Below are positions 1 to 8,701 of a DNA stretch of 25,595 nt, in pieces (position 1 is the stretch's first letter; every line of letters starts with the position of its first letter). Position numbers and translations under genes: made by a program. The stretch covers positions 1-25,595 of the forward strand of contig JAODNQ010000146.1 in NCBI GenBank assembly GCA_025464695.1. The letters are read 5' to 3'. The stretch is from Frankiales bacterium. GTDB taxonomy: Bacteria > Actinomycetota > Actinomycetes > Mycobacteriales > SCTD01. The notes beneath the pieces are model-generated. The model ran no database searches and was not told the DNA's origin. It saw only the letters and a program-made list of their open reading frames with translations.

Positions 1-26
1 CGCCGACGCGGCTAGGAGCGGTCCCG

Positions 27-1190
27 TCAGGCGTCCGGGGCGCTGTCCGCCCCGACCACCGGGCGGGAGACGACGTCCCGGCGCGCCAGGGCGACGTTGA
101 CCGCCGCGGCCGCGAGGACGCCCAGAGCGGCGAGCACGAACACCGCCGGCGTCCCCGAGCGGTCGGCGACCAGGCCGCCGGCGACGGACCCGATGCCGAC
201 GAAGACGTCGTAGAAGGCGGTCAGCGCGCCGATCGCCGCGCCCCGCTGCGCGGCCGGCACCCGGCCGGCGACCAGCGTCGCCAGCGCGGGGAACGGCAGG
301 CAGTAGCCCAGCCCGACCACAGCGGCGGCGGCGCCGGCGACCAGCGTGCTGCTCGTCGCGCCGATGACCAGCAGGCCGGCCGCCATGGCGACCAGGCCGT
401 ACGGCAGCGTCCGCAGGATCCCGATCCGCGCGGCCAGCGGCACCACGGCCAGCCGCCCGACGAGCACGGCGACGGAGAAGCAGGTCAGCGCGACGGCGCC
501 GCGCGCGCCGCGGTCGTCGAGGTGGACCACCAGGAAGCCGACGATCACCGCGTAGCCGAGGTTGCCGAGCCCGAGCGAGATGCCGGGCAGCGCGACACCG
601 CGTGGCAGCAGCGCGCGCAGGCCGGTTGCGGGCGGCCCGGCCACGTGCGACTCCGGCAGCTGCGCGGTGGCCACCAGCCCCAGCGCCGCGCCGACCAGCA
701 CCACGACGCCCACCTGCCGGATGTCGAGGAACGCGCCGAGCAGCGGCCCGAGGGCGTACCCGCCCCAGATCCCGGCGCCCAGCAGCGACAGCGACTGCGG
801 GCGGCGGTGCTCCGGCGTCCGGTCCAGGACGTACGCCGACGCGGCCGTGTAGAGCAGCGCGTCCGCGACGCCGTGCAGTGCACGCGAGGCGGTCAGGCCG
901 GCCACCGTGACCGGCAGCAGGAGCAGGACGCCGGCGACGGCCGCTACCAGCAGCCCGACCCGGAGCGTGAAGACCCGGCCGGCGCGGTCGGTCAGCCGCC
1001 CCGCCAGGAAGCGGCCGAGCAGCGCCGCGAAGGGGAACACGCCCAGCACCACGCCGAGGGACGTCGGTCCTGCGCCGGCCTCGCGGACCGCGCCCGGCAG
1101 CACGGGCAGCCCGGCGCCGACCCCGACGAAGAAGACGAGCATCACGGCGACGGCTGGGAGCGTGCGCCCCTCCTGCTGCGTCGTCGTCAC
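27..1190 (-). CDS. MFS transporter (probable 12-TM drug/metabolite exporter)
   Basis: Predicted 387-residue integral membrane protein of the major facilitator superfamily, probably a proton-driven exporter in the cytoplasmic membrane; the substrate cannot be read from the sequence. It is hydrophobic throughout, with a loop 2-3 motif A (GRLTDRAGR) after the second helix and a second, weaker copy (LVADRSG) near the C-terminus. Length is normal for the family. The frame stays open far upstream, but that part is Arg/His-rich and not membrane-like; the protein begins sensibly at the GTG at 1190 (VTTTQQEGRTLPAVAV), with a weak AGG about 9 nt upstream. It is divergent from a damaged MFS gene starting at 1254, with 63 bp between them. 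Family call is firm, start fairly sure, substrate unknown. Confidence 0.85.
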   Translation of the reverse strand: MTTTQQEGRTLPAVAVMLVFFVGVGAGLPVLPGAVREAGAGPTSLGVVLGVFPFAALLGRFLAGRLTDRAGRVFTLRVGLLVAAVAGVLLLLPVTVAGLTASRALHGVADALLYTAASAYVLDRTPEHRRPQSLSLLGAGIWGGYALGPLLGAFLDIRQVGVVVLVGAALGLVATAQLPESHVAGPPATGLRALLPRGVALPGISLGLGNLGYAVIVGFLVVHLDDRGARGAVALTCFSVAVLVGRLAVVPLAARIGILRTLPYGLVAMAAGLLVIGATSSTLVAGAAAAVVGLGYCLPFPALATLVAGRVPAAQRGAAIGALTAFYDVFVGIGSVAGGLVADRSGTPAVFVLAALGVLAAAAVNVALARRDVVSRPVVGADSAPDA

Positions 1191-1241
1191 TGCACCAGCC
1201 TGCCGCACGGGTCGACGACGAAAACGGTTGGCCGCCAGCCG

Positions 1242-1247
1242 TAGCGT
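1242..1247 (+). promoter_or_regulatory. Candidate -10 element of the MFS remnant (leaderless)
   Basis: TAGCGT lies exactly 6 nt upstream of the GTG at 1254, the spacing expected if transcription starts on the first base of the start codon. No convincing -35 hexamer is seen 16-18 nt further upstream, and no Shine-Dalgarno sequence fits between. Confidence 0.4.
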
Positions 1248-1253
1248 CAGGAC

Positions 1254-2118
1254 GTGCTGACTGTCCTGCGGAGCGCCCGCGACTTCCGGCTGCTCTGGCT
1301 CGGGCAGTCGGCGAGCACCGTCGGCGACGCGCTCGTGCTGGTGGCCGTCGGCCTCTACGTGACGCGGCTGACCGGCGACCCGAGCGACGTCGGGGTGGTG
1401 CTCGGGGCGTACTCGCTGCCGCTCGTGGCCTTCGTGCTGCTCGGCGGCGTCGTGGCCGACCGGCTGCCGCGCCAGCACGTGATGATCGCCAGCGACGTGG
1501 CCCGCTGCCTGCTGCACGCGACCCCCGCGCTGGGCCACGGCGCTCGTGCTGGGGGTCGGCGCCGCGGCGGCGTTCGCGGTCGACGCCGCGACGTTCGCCT
1601 TCTCGGCCCTGCTGCTGCTGCGGATCCGCACGCGTGAGCGCGGGCAGCGGGGCGCGCAGGCGACCGTGCTCGTCGACCTGCGCGAGGGCTGGGTCGCGGG
1701 TCGCGACCGGGCCTGGGTGTGGGCCACGATGCTGGCGTTCTCGATCGCGCTCCTCGCCGCGCTCACGCCGTTCTTCGTGCTCGGTGCGGCGATCGCGCAG
1801 GACGTCTACGGCAGCGACGCGGTGTACGGGCTGAGCAACGCCGCCTGGGGCGTCGGCACCGTGACCGGGGCGGTCATCGGCTCGCGGTGGAAGCCGCTGC
1901 GGCCGATGCGGGCCGCCGTGCTCGGGGCCGTGCCGTGGCCGCTGTGCCTGGCGCTGTACGCGCTCGGGCCGCCGGTCGGACCGCTCTACCTCGCCATGGC
2001 GCTGAGCGGCGTGGGCATCGGGCTGTTCGCCGTCTGGTGGGAGACCGCGCTGGCGCAGCGCATCCCGCCGCACCTGCTGTCCCGGGTGTCGGCCTGGGAC
2101 TGGACAGGTGCGCCGTAG
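1254..2118 (+). pseudogene. MFS transporter remnant (internal deletion, frameshift, 3' truncation)
   Basis: Remnant of an MFS_3/EntS-type exporter. The first frame (1254 to about 1533) encodes the typical N-terminus (FRLLWLGQSASTVGDALVL, then LLGGVVADRLPRQHVM). The second frame (from about 1534 to 2118) encodes the middle, WATALVLGVGAAAAFAVDAATF and onward to LLSRVSAWDW. Between LLHA and PAL/ATALVLG roughly 70 residues normally present in this family are missing. One extra G in the run 1532-1534 then puts PAL and ATALVLG in different frames. After SAWDWTGA the last helices, usually 60-100 residues, are absent and a TAG follows at once. Three lesions make a working transporter very unlikely. 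Family and lesions are read from the sequence; the size of the missing parts is from memory of the family. Confidence 0.75.
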
Positions 2119-2128
2119 TCAGGTGCGC
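2105..2128. repeat. 9-bp direct repeat at the MFS/glutamate-synthase junction
   Basis: CAGGTGCGC occurs at 2105-2113 and again at 2120-2128. The 6 nt between the copies, plus one base of the second copy, hold the stop codons of the two convergent remnants (TAG 2116-2118 on plus; TGA 2121-2119 on minus). It may mark the point where the 3' end of the MFS gene was lost, or be chance. Confidence 0.5.
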
Positions 2129-2942
2129 GCGCTGGTGGCGGACGGGGTCGCCGAGCCGCCGGTCGGAGCCGGTCGCATGAGCTCGATGAGCGCGTCGCGG
2201 TCGGGCCTGGCCGGCAGCGCCCACTCCGGCGGGTAGCCGGTCAGCAGGCTGCCGCTCTCCCACTCGCCGCTGCCGCCGAGCATCTCGAGGACGTCGGTGG
2301 TGAGGAAGGCCGGGTGGTCGTGCCCGGCCGCCTGCGACACCTTGAGCAGGTCGCGGCGCAGCGTCTTGACGTAGTTGGCGCAGCGGACCGACTTCAGCGT
2401 CGGGTCGAGGCCGCGCTCGAGCCGCTTGTTCTGCGTCGCGACACCCGTGGGGCAGTGGTCGGTGTGGCACTTCTTGGCCTGGATGCAGCCGATCGCCAGC
2501 ATCGGCTCCCGCGCCGCGTGCAGCAGGTCGGCGCCGAGGGCCATGGCGTAGATCGCGCCGTCGGGCAGACCGACCTTGGCCGACGCCCCCCACACGACCT
2601 GCTCGGCCAGCCCGCGCTCGGCGAACAGCCGGTGCACCCGGGGAAGCCGACCCGGAAGGGCAGCGCGACGTGGTCGGTGAACACCAGCGGCGCCGCGCCG
2701 GTGCCGCCCTCGCCGCCGTCGATGGTGATGCCGTCGATGCCGCGGTCGCCGCGGGCCATGAGGTCGGCGAGCTCCTCCCAGAAGCCGAGCTCGCCGACGG
2801 CGGACTTCAGCGTCACCGGCAGGCCGGTCTCGGCCGCGAGCAGCTCCACGAAGTCGAGCAGCCCGTCGGCCGAGTCGAACTCCGCGTGCCGCGACGGGCT
2901 GACGCAGGCCTGCCCTACCGGCACCGCCCGGGAGCCGTCGCT
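2119..2942 (-). pseudogene. FMN-binding glutamate synthase-like protein, 5'-truncated and frameshifted
   Basis: C-terminal part of a GltB-like FMN-binding domain protein of the single-domain YerD-like type. One frame (2924 down to about 2646) reads PVGQACVSPSRHAEF, then GIDGITIDGGEGGTGAAP, the FMN/phosphate-binding loop. The other frame (about 2646 to 2119) reads VHRLFAERGLAEQVVWGASAKVG and contains the 3Fe-4S cysteines C-x5-C-x4-C (CIQAKKCHTDHC) followed by PTGVATQNK. The two frames join at a run of four C (minus strand) near 2641-2646; a fifth C would restore the frame. The C-terminus looks complete. The N-terminal half, roughly 200-250 residues in this family, is missing, and the homology stops near 2940 against a methyltransferase remnant on the other strand. 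Probably non-functional. Confidence 0.8.
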
Positions 2943-2971
2943 GCACGAAGAGCGACCTGTTCGGGATCGAG

Positions 2972-3736
2972 GTGGCGCGGCACCTGTTCGAGGAGTGCGC
3001 CCACAAGAAGGCCCAGCGCGTGTTCGCCAACCCCAACACCTTCTTCTACCAGCGCAACGTGCTGACCGGGCCCGTCTTCGCGCCGCGCACCATCGACACC
3101 ACGCTGTCGTTCGCCCTGACCCACGAGGTCTACAGCTACGGCGGCGGTGCCCCCGCGCTCGAGGCGTTCGCCCGGACCATCCACGACCACACGCGGCCGG
3201 ACGGGGTCTGGATCAACAGCGACGTCCTCGGGCCCGAGGCCGGCGGCCGGCAGGTGCTCCTGCTGCTGCGCCGTGACGGCCGGCGCTGCGACCCGGTCGA
3301 CCTCGCCGCGCTCGAGCCCGCCGACCGGACGGCGCACCTGGACGGGCTCGACGGGCGCAGCCTGCTCGACCAGTTCGCGCTCGACTTCCGCCGCGGCACC
3401 GGCCGGCCGTTCCCGCACGACGTCGAGGAGGCCGACGGCGCGGTGCGGGTGACCGTCGGCCTCGCCGACGCCCTGGAGCTGCTCACCAAGGCGAGCTACA
3501 CCGACAACTGGCTGTCGGAGACGTGCGAGCAGTTCACGGCGCTGGCGTGGTCGGACTGGGTGCGGCTGTGCACCGACGTCGGGTTCGAGGTCGACCCCCG
3601 CTCCGGCCCGTGGCGCAACGACTGGCTGGTCGAGAACCGGTTCGACCCCTGGGCGTCCCTGGCGGAGCTCGACGGCACCCCGCTGCCGTGGCCGGACACG
3701 CACGTCCTGCTGGTGGCGCGGCGCCCGCCGGCGTAG
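2972..3736 (+). CDS. 5'-truncated SAM-dependent methyltransferase-like protein (probable pseudogene)
   Basis: The open frame has a possible GTG start at 2972 (254 residues), but the protein-like sequence begins upstream, at about 2942 (TKSDLFGIEVARHLFEEC), without a start codon. The stretch NTFFYQRNVLTGPVF, SFALTHEVYSYGGG and GVWINSDVLGPE resembles the second half of a class I methyltransferase fold in an actinobacterial family. The glycine-rich SAM-binding motif I, which should lie N-terminal to this, is absent. The 3' part looks intact and ends in VLLVARRPPA. It faces away from the glutamate-synthase remnant, so both genes lost their 5' ends at one junction near 2940. It converges with lhr across 11 nt. 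Methyltransferase assignment moderately sure, substrate unknown; truncation quite sure. Confidence 0.6.
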   Translation: MARHLFEECAHKKAQRVFANPNTFFYQRNVLTGPVFAPRTIDTTLSFALTHEVYSYGGGAPALEAFARTIHDHTRPDGVWINSDVLGPEAGGRQVLLLLRRDGRRCDPVDLAALEPADRTAHLDGLDGRSLLDQFALDFRRGTGRPFPHDVEEADGAVRVTVGLADALELLTKASYTDNWLSETCEQFTALAWSDWVRLCTDVGFEVDPRSGPWRNDWLVENRFDPWASLAELDGTPLPWPDTHVLLVARRPPA

Positions 3737-3747
3737 GCGCCCGCGTG

Positions 3748-6700
3748 TCAGGCGCGCAGCCGGAGCCCGCGCGACGTCGGCCGGAACCCGGCGGTCTCGA
3801 GCGCGAGGCCCAGCGCGCTCGTGAGCGCCGGCTCGCCGTCGGCCTTCTCGACCGTCAGCTTGCCGAGCGCGCCGTCCCGCACGGCGAGCGCCAAGGCGTC
3901 GACGGCGGGCGCGACGCAGGACTCGGTGGCGTCGAAGCTGAGCAGCGTCTTGCCCCCGCGCTCCACGTAGAGCACCAGCGCGCCGTCGACGAGGACGACG
4001 AGTGCGCCGGCTTTGCGTCCCGGCCGGTGCCCGGACTCCTGGGGCGGCCACGGCAGGGCGGCGCCGTAGGGGTTGGCGGGGTCGGTCGAGGCCATGACGA
4101 GGGCGCGGGCCTCGTCGCGGCGCTGGCGCTGGGGGCGGGCGTCGTAGCGGGGCGCGTCCCAGCCGCCGGGCACGGGCGTCGTCCACAGCGGCTCGGCCTC
4201 CTTCGGCTTCTCGGCCGCAAGGGCGCGCATCCGGTCGACGGCGCCGGCGGCAGCGAACTGCGCCGCACCGAGCCCCTCGACGAAGTACCCGCGGCGCACC
4301 CGCCCCGCCTCCTCGAAGGCCTTGAGGACGGCGTACACACCGGCGAACCCGCCCGGCACGCGCTCGGCCATCACCGCACCGCGGGTGACGATCCCGTGCC
4401 GGTCGAGCAGCACCTCGGCGAGCGCGTGCGTGCGGCGGGTGCTGTCGCTGTCGCGGTCGGGCAGCAGCGACCAGCGGCCGGCCATGGTCGGCGGGCCGGT
4501 GCGGGTCGGCATGACCGGGCGGCCGTAGCGCGACCGCTGCCGGACCGGCGCCTTCTTGAGCGAGTGCGAGGTCTTGCCGGTGCCGAGCAGCGCGCGCAGC
4601 GGCTGCAGCGTGTCGTTGGTGACCAGGCCGGCCCAGACGAGGTCCCACACCGCGGCCTGCAGCGCGCTGTCGTCGAGGCTGCTGACCCGGTCCGACAGCT
4701 GGCGGAAGAACAGGGCGGCGCCGCCGTCGAGCGCCTCGAGGACGGCGTCGTGCAGGGGGGTGCCCTGGTAGGTCGTCGGCGGGTGGAGCAGCAGGTCGGC
4801 GCTGTCGGCGAGCACGAGCGAGACCCAGCCGTCGCTGCCGGGCAGCGAGCCGCCACCGGCCCACAGCACCTCGCCCGAGGCGGTGAGCTCGTCGAGCATC
4901 GACGTCGAGTAGCCCGCCACTCGTGACGGCAGCACCAGCGTCTCCAGCGCCGACGCCGGCACGGGCACGCCGTTGAGCTGCTCCAGCACCCGCAGCAGCG
5001 CCTCGACCCCGCGGCCGCTGCTCGTGCCGAGCCCCTGCCACTGCGGCAGGAACCGGGCCAGCGCCTCCGGCGGCACCGGCTCGACCTCCTTGCGCAGCTT
5101 CGCGAGCGACCGGCGGCGCAGCGAGCGCAGCACCTCGGCGTCGCACCACTCGAGCCCGCTGCCGCCCGGCCGGAACTCGCCGTGCACCACGCGTCCTGAC
5201 GCCGACAGCCGCTGCAGCGCCGTCTCGACGACAGCGACCCCGAGGCCGAAGCGGCGGGCCGGCTCGGCGGGGGAGAACGGCCCGTGGGTGCGGGCGTAGC
5301 GGGAGACGAGGTCGCCGAGCGGGTCGGTGACGGGCTCGGTGAACGCCTCGGCGACGCCGACGGGCAGGGCGGTGCCGAGGGCGTCCTGGAAGCGGCCGGC
5401 GTCCTCGACGGCGGCCCAGCGCTCCTCGCCGGCGACGCGGATGCGGATCGCCCGGCGGGCCTGCTCGAGCTCGACCAGCCACTCCTCGGACCCGCCGCGC
5501 TCCACGGCCTCCGCCGTCGTCAGGTCGCCCAGGCGGCGCAGCAGGTCGGCCGTCGTCTCGACGTCCTTGGCGCGGCGCTCCGGGGTGAGCAGCTGCACCT
5601 CGGCCTCGACCTCGGCCAAGGCGTCCGGGTCGATGAGCTCGCGCAGCTCGGCCTGCCCGAGGAGCTCGGCGAGCAGGGTCGAGTCGAGGCTGAGCGCCTG
5701 CGCCCGGCGCTCGGCCAGCGGGCTGTCGCCCTCGTACATGAAGGCGCCGATGTAGCCGAACAGCAGCGACCGGGCGAACGGCGACGGCTGCTGCGTCTCG
5801 ACCTCGACCACCCGCACGGCGCGCGCCTCGACGTCCTTCATCAGCTGCACGAGCCCGGGCACGTCGAAGACGTCCTGCAGGACCTCGCGCATCGTCTCCA
5901 GGACGATCGGGAACGTGCCGTACTGCGAGGCGACGCTCAGCAGCTGGGCGCTCTTCTGCCGCTGCTGCCACAGCGGCGTCCGCTTGCCGGGGTTGCGGCG
6001 GGGGAGGAGCAGCGCGCGCGCGGCGCACTCGCGGAAGCGGCTGGCGAACAGGGCCGAGCCGCCGACCTCGTCCTGCACGGCGCGCTCGACGTCCTCGGGC
6101 GCGAACACCGCCTCGAACGTCGGGACGTCGTCGGTCTCGGGCAGGCGCAGCACGATGCCGTCGTCGGAGTGCATGGCCTGGACGTCCAGGCCGGCGCTCT
6201 CGCGCAGCCGGGCGGAGAGTGCCAGCGCCCACGGCTGGTTGACCTGCGCGCCGAACGGGCTGTGGACGGCGATGCGCCAGTCGCCCAGCTCGTCGCGGAA
6301 GCGCTCGACGAGGATCGTCCGATCGTCGGGCAGCGTGCCGGTGGCCTCGCGCTGCTCGCCCAGGTAGGCGAGCAGGTTCTCCGACGCGTAGGCGTCGAGC
6401 CCCGCCTCGGTGAGCCGCGACGCCGCGGCCTCCGGCGTCAGCGCCGACACCTCGCGCAGGAACTTCCCCAGCGCCTTGCCGAGCTCGAACGGCCGGCCGG
6501 GGGCGTCGCCGGTCCAGTACGGCATGCGCCCGGGCTGGCCGGGCGCAGGCGTGACGACGACGCGGTCGTGGGTGATGTCCTCGATCCGCCAGGCGCTGCT
6601 GCCGAGCAGGAAGACGTCGCCGACCCGGCTCTCGTAGACCATCTCCTCGTCGAGCTCGCCGACCCGGCTGGCCTTTTCGCCCACGAGGAACACGCCGAAC

Positions 6701-8427
6701 ATGCCGCGGTCGGGGATGGTGCCGCCGCTGGTGACGGCGAGCCGCTGGGCGCCCGGGCGGCCGGCGAGCACTCCGGTGACGCGGTCCCAGGTGATGCGCG
6801 GGCGCAGCTCGGCGAAGTCGTCGCTCGGGTAGCGGCCGCTCAGCATGTCGAGCACGGCCTCGAGCACCGACTGCGGCAGGGACGAGAACGGGGCGGCCCG
6901 GCGGACGACGGCGGCGAGGTCGTCGACCGTCCAGGAGTCGAGCGCGCACATCGCGACGACCTGCTGGGCGAGGACGTCGAGCGGGTTGCGCGGGTAGGTG
7001 GTGGCCTCGATCCCGCCGTCGACCATCCGCTCGGCGACCACCGCGCATTGCACGAGGTCGCCGCGGTACTTCGGCAGGATGACGCCGCGGCTGACCGCCC
7101 CGACCTGGTGCCCGGCGCGCCCGACGCGCTGCAGACCGCTGGCCACCGACGGCGGCGACTCGACCTGCACGACGAGGTCGACGGCGCCCATGTCGATGCC
7201 GAGCTCGAGGCTGCTGGTCGCGACGACGGCGGGCAGCCGGCCGCTCTTGAGGGCCTCCTCGATCTCCGAGCGCTGCTCCCTGCTCACGCTGCCGTGGTGG
7301 GCGCGGGCGATCTCGACGACGGCCTGCGCCTGGCCGCCGACCTCGACCGTCCCGTCCGCGGGCGTGCCGGTGCCGGACTGGGCGGGCACCTGCGCGGGGC
7401 CGCGCACGAACGACAGCCCGCCCGGCTTGATGCCGCTGGAGCCGTCGGGCCGGTCGAGCAGGTCGAGGTCAGGCACCTCCGGTTCGGGCACGCCGTGCAG
7501 CCGCTCGGTGGCGATCTCGTTCAGCCGGCTGGTGAGCCGCTCCGCGAGCCGGCGGCTGTTGCAGAAGACGATGGTCGAGCGGTGCGTCTCGACGAGGTCG
7601 ACGATCCGCTCCTCGACCGCCGGCCAGATGCTGCTGCGCGGCGCCGCCCCGGCGGCCGACCCGCCCCGCACCGGCCCGGCCTGCTCGCCGAGCGCCGACA
7701 TGTCCTCTACCGGGACGACCACCTCGACCTCGATCGTCTTGGTCGACGGCGGCTGCACCACCGTGACCTCGCGCGGGCCGCCGAGGAACCGGGCGACCTC
7801 GTCGATCGGCCGCACCGTCGCGGACAGGCCGATCCGCTGCGCCGGCTTCGGCAGCAGCGCGTCGAGCCGCTCCAGGGTGACCGCGAGGTGGGCGCCGCGC
7901 TTGGTGCCCGACACCGCGTGCACCTCGTCGAGGATGACCGTCTCGATGCCTGCCAGCGCCTCCCGGGCAGCACTGGTGAGGACGAGGAACAGCGACTCCG
8001 GCGTCGTGATGAAGACGTCGGGCGGGGTCTTGGCGAACCGGCGGCGCTCCTCGGGAGGGGTGTCGCCGGAGCGGGTGCCGACGGTGATCTCGGGGACCGG
8101 CAGGCCGAGCCGCTGGGCCGCCTGCCGGATGCCGATGAGCGGTGACCGCAGGTTGCGCTCGACGTCGACCGCCAGCGCCTTGAGCGGGCTGACGTAGAGC
8201 ACCCGGCAGCGCAGCTTCGGGTCGTCCGGCGGCGGCTCGCTGGCCAGCCGGTCCAGCGACCACAGGAACGCCGACAGCGTCTTGCCCGAGCCGGTGGGGG
8301 CGACGACGAGGGTGTCTTTGCCGCTGCTGATCGCGTCCCAGGCCCCGAGCTGCGCGGGCGTGGCCGCCTCGAAGGCGCCGGTGAACCACGCCTTCGTCGC
8401 GGGGGAGAAGCGGTCCACAGCGGTCAC
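3748..8427 (-). CDS. lhr: Lhr superfamily 2 DNA helicase (large ATP-dependent helicase)
   Basis: Predicted 1559-residue ATP-dependent 3'-5' DNA translocase/helicase of the Lhr family, implicated in DNA repair; in mycobacteria it is induced by mitomycin C. Motifs are in the normal order: Q-motif region TPAQLGAWDAI, Walker A APTGSGKT (residues 43-50), DEVH box (167-170), motif III LSAT (201-204), SLELGIDMG and the arginine-finger motif LQRVGRAGHQVG. A winged-helix and beta-barrel core follows, then the long Lhr C-terminal domain with HTH-like repeats. Length is typical of full Lhr. The start is GTG 8427, with GGGGGA 10 nt upstream; the frame extends further upstream but is not protein-like there. 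GATGAT 6 nt before the GTG could alternatively act as a -10. No DNA glycosylase gene (nei2 in mycobacteria) lies next to it on either side. Confidence 0.95.
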   Translation of the reverse strand: MTAVDRFSPATKAWFTGAFEAATPAQLGAWDAISSGKDTLVVAPTGSGKTLSAFLWSLDRLASEPPPDDPKLRCRVLYVSPLKALAVDVERNLRSPLIGIRQAAQRLGLPVPEITVGTRSGDTPPEERRRFAKTPPDVFITTPESLFLVLTSAAREALAGIETVILDEVHAVSGTKRGAHLAVTLERLDALLPKPAQRIGLSATVRPIDEVARFLGGPREVTVVQPPSTKTIEVEVVVPVEDMSALGEQAGPVRGGSAAGAAPRSSIWPAVEERIVDLVETHRSTIVFCNSRRLAERLTSRLNEIATERLHGVPEPEVPDLDLLDRPDGSSGIKPGGLSFVRGPAQVPAQSGTGTPADGTVEVGGQAQAVVEIARAHHGSVSREQRSEIEEALKSGRLPAVVATSSLELGIDMGAVDLVVQVESPPSVASGLQRVGRAGHQVGAVSRGVILPKYRGDLVQCAVVAERMVDGGIEATTYPRNPLDVLAQQVVAMCALDSWTVDDLAAVVRRAAPFSSLPQSVLEAVLDMLSGRYPSDDFAELRPRITWDRVTGVLAGRPGAQRLAVTSGGTIPDRGMFGVFLVGEKASRVGELDEEMVYESRVGDVFLLGSSAWRIEDITHDRVVVTPAPGQPGRMPYWTGDAPGRPFELGKALGKFLREVSALTPEAAASRLTEAGLDAYASENLLAYLGEQREATGTLPDDRTILVERFRDELGDWRIAVHSPFGAQVNQPWALALSARLRESAGLDVQAMHSDDGIVLRLPETDDVPTFEAVFAPEDVERAVQDEVGGSALFASRFRECAARALLLPRRNPGKRTPLWQQRQKSAQLLSVASQYGTFPIVLETMREVLQDVFDVPGLVQLMKDVEARAVRVVEVETQQPSPFARSLLFGYIGAFMYEGDSPLAERRAQALSLDSTLLAELLGQAELRELIDPDALAEVEAEVQLLTPERRAKDVETTADLLRRLGDLTTAEAVERGGSEEWLVELEQARRAIRIRVAGEERWAAVEDAGRFQDALGTALPVGVAEAFTEPVTDPLGDLVSRYARTHGPFSPAEPARRFGLGVAVVETALQRLSASGRVVHGEFRPGGSGLEWCDAEVLRSLRRRSLAKLRKEVEPVPPEALARFLPQWQGLGTSSGRGVEALLRVLEQLNGVPVPASALETLVLPSRVAGYSTSMLDELTASGEVLWAGGGSLPGSDGWVSLVLADSADLLLHPPTTYQGTPLHDAVLEALDGGAALFFRQLSDRVSSLDDSALQAAVWDLVWAGLVTNDTLQPLRALLGTGKTSHSLKKAPVRQRSRYGRPVMPTRTGPPTMAGRWSLLPDRDSDSTRRTHALAEVLLDRHGIVTRGAVMAERVPGGFAGVYAVLKAFEEAGRVRRGYFVEGLGAAQFAAAGAVDRMRALAAEKPKEAEPLWTTPVPGGWDAPRYDARPQRQRRDEARALVMASTDPANPYGAALPWPPQESGHRPGRKAGALVVLVDGALVLYVERGGKTLLSFDATESCVAPAVDALALAVRDGALGKLTVEKADGEPALTSALGLALETAGFRPTSRGLRLRA

Positions 8428-8541
8428 CGCTTGATCATCCCCCGACCTTCCGCTCCGCACCCGTCGGAACCGCGGCGGCGCGACTCCTGCCTCGTGCTCC
8501 GGTCGAGCTGTTCGTGAGACCCCGCCGCCTCGGGCTCCACC

Positions 8542-8568
8542 GACCTGCCCGACCTGCCCGACCTGCCT
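8542..8568. repeat. 9-bp tandem repeat in the HNH-lhr gap
   Basis: The unit GACCTGCCC occurs three times in a row (8542-8550, 8551-8559, 8560-8568, the last ending in T). It lies in the 274-bp gap between the end of the HNH gene and the start of lhr, both on the minus strand. I see no convincing gene in the gap; the long plus-strand frame there is Arg/Pro-rich shadow sequence. Confidence 0.6.
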
Positions 8569-8701
8569 GCGCTCGTCGATGCCCTTGCCACACACCTGCA
8601 CGACTGGCGGCCGGCTCTGGGCTGCGGCGGGGCGGCTGGTCCTGGCCCTCGCTTCCTCGTGCCCGCGCTCCCGCCCTCGCTGGCACAGCTCCGCTGAGTG
8701 C

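Noticed and set aside
1..26. Possible gene end before 27
   Set aside because: Too little sequence is visible to assign anything.
5284..8145. Long plus-strand open frame (953 residues) opposite lhr
   Set aside because: It is antisense to a clear helicase, its composition is Arg/Gly/Ala/Asp-rich, and it shows no domain. It is a GC-rich shadow.
8505..8518. TCGAGCTGTTCG near the start of lhr as a LexA box
   Set aside because: The half-sites are too close and the AAC of the left half is missing.
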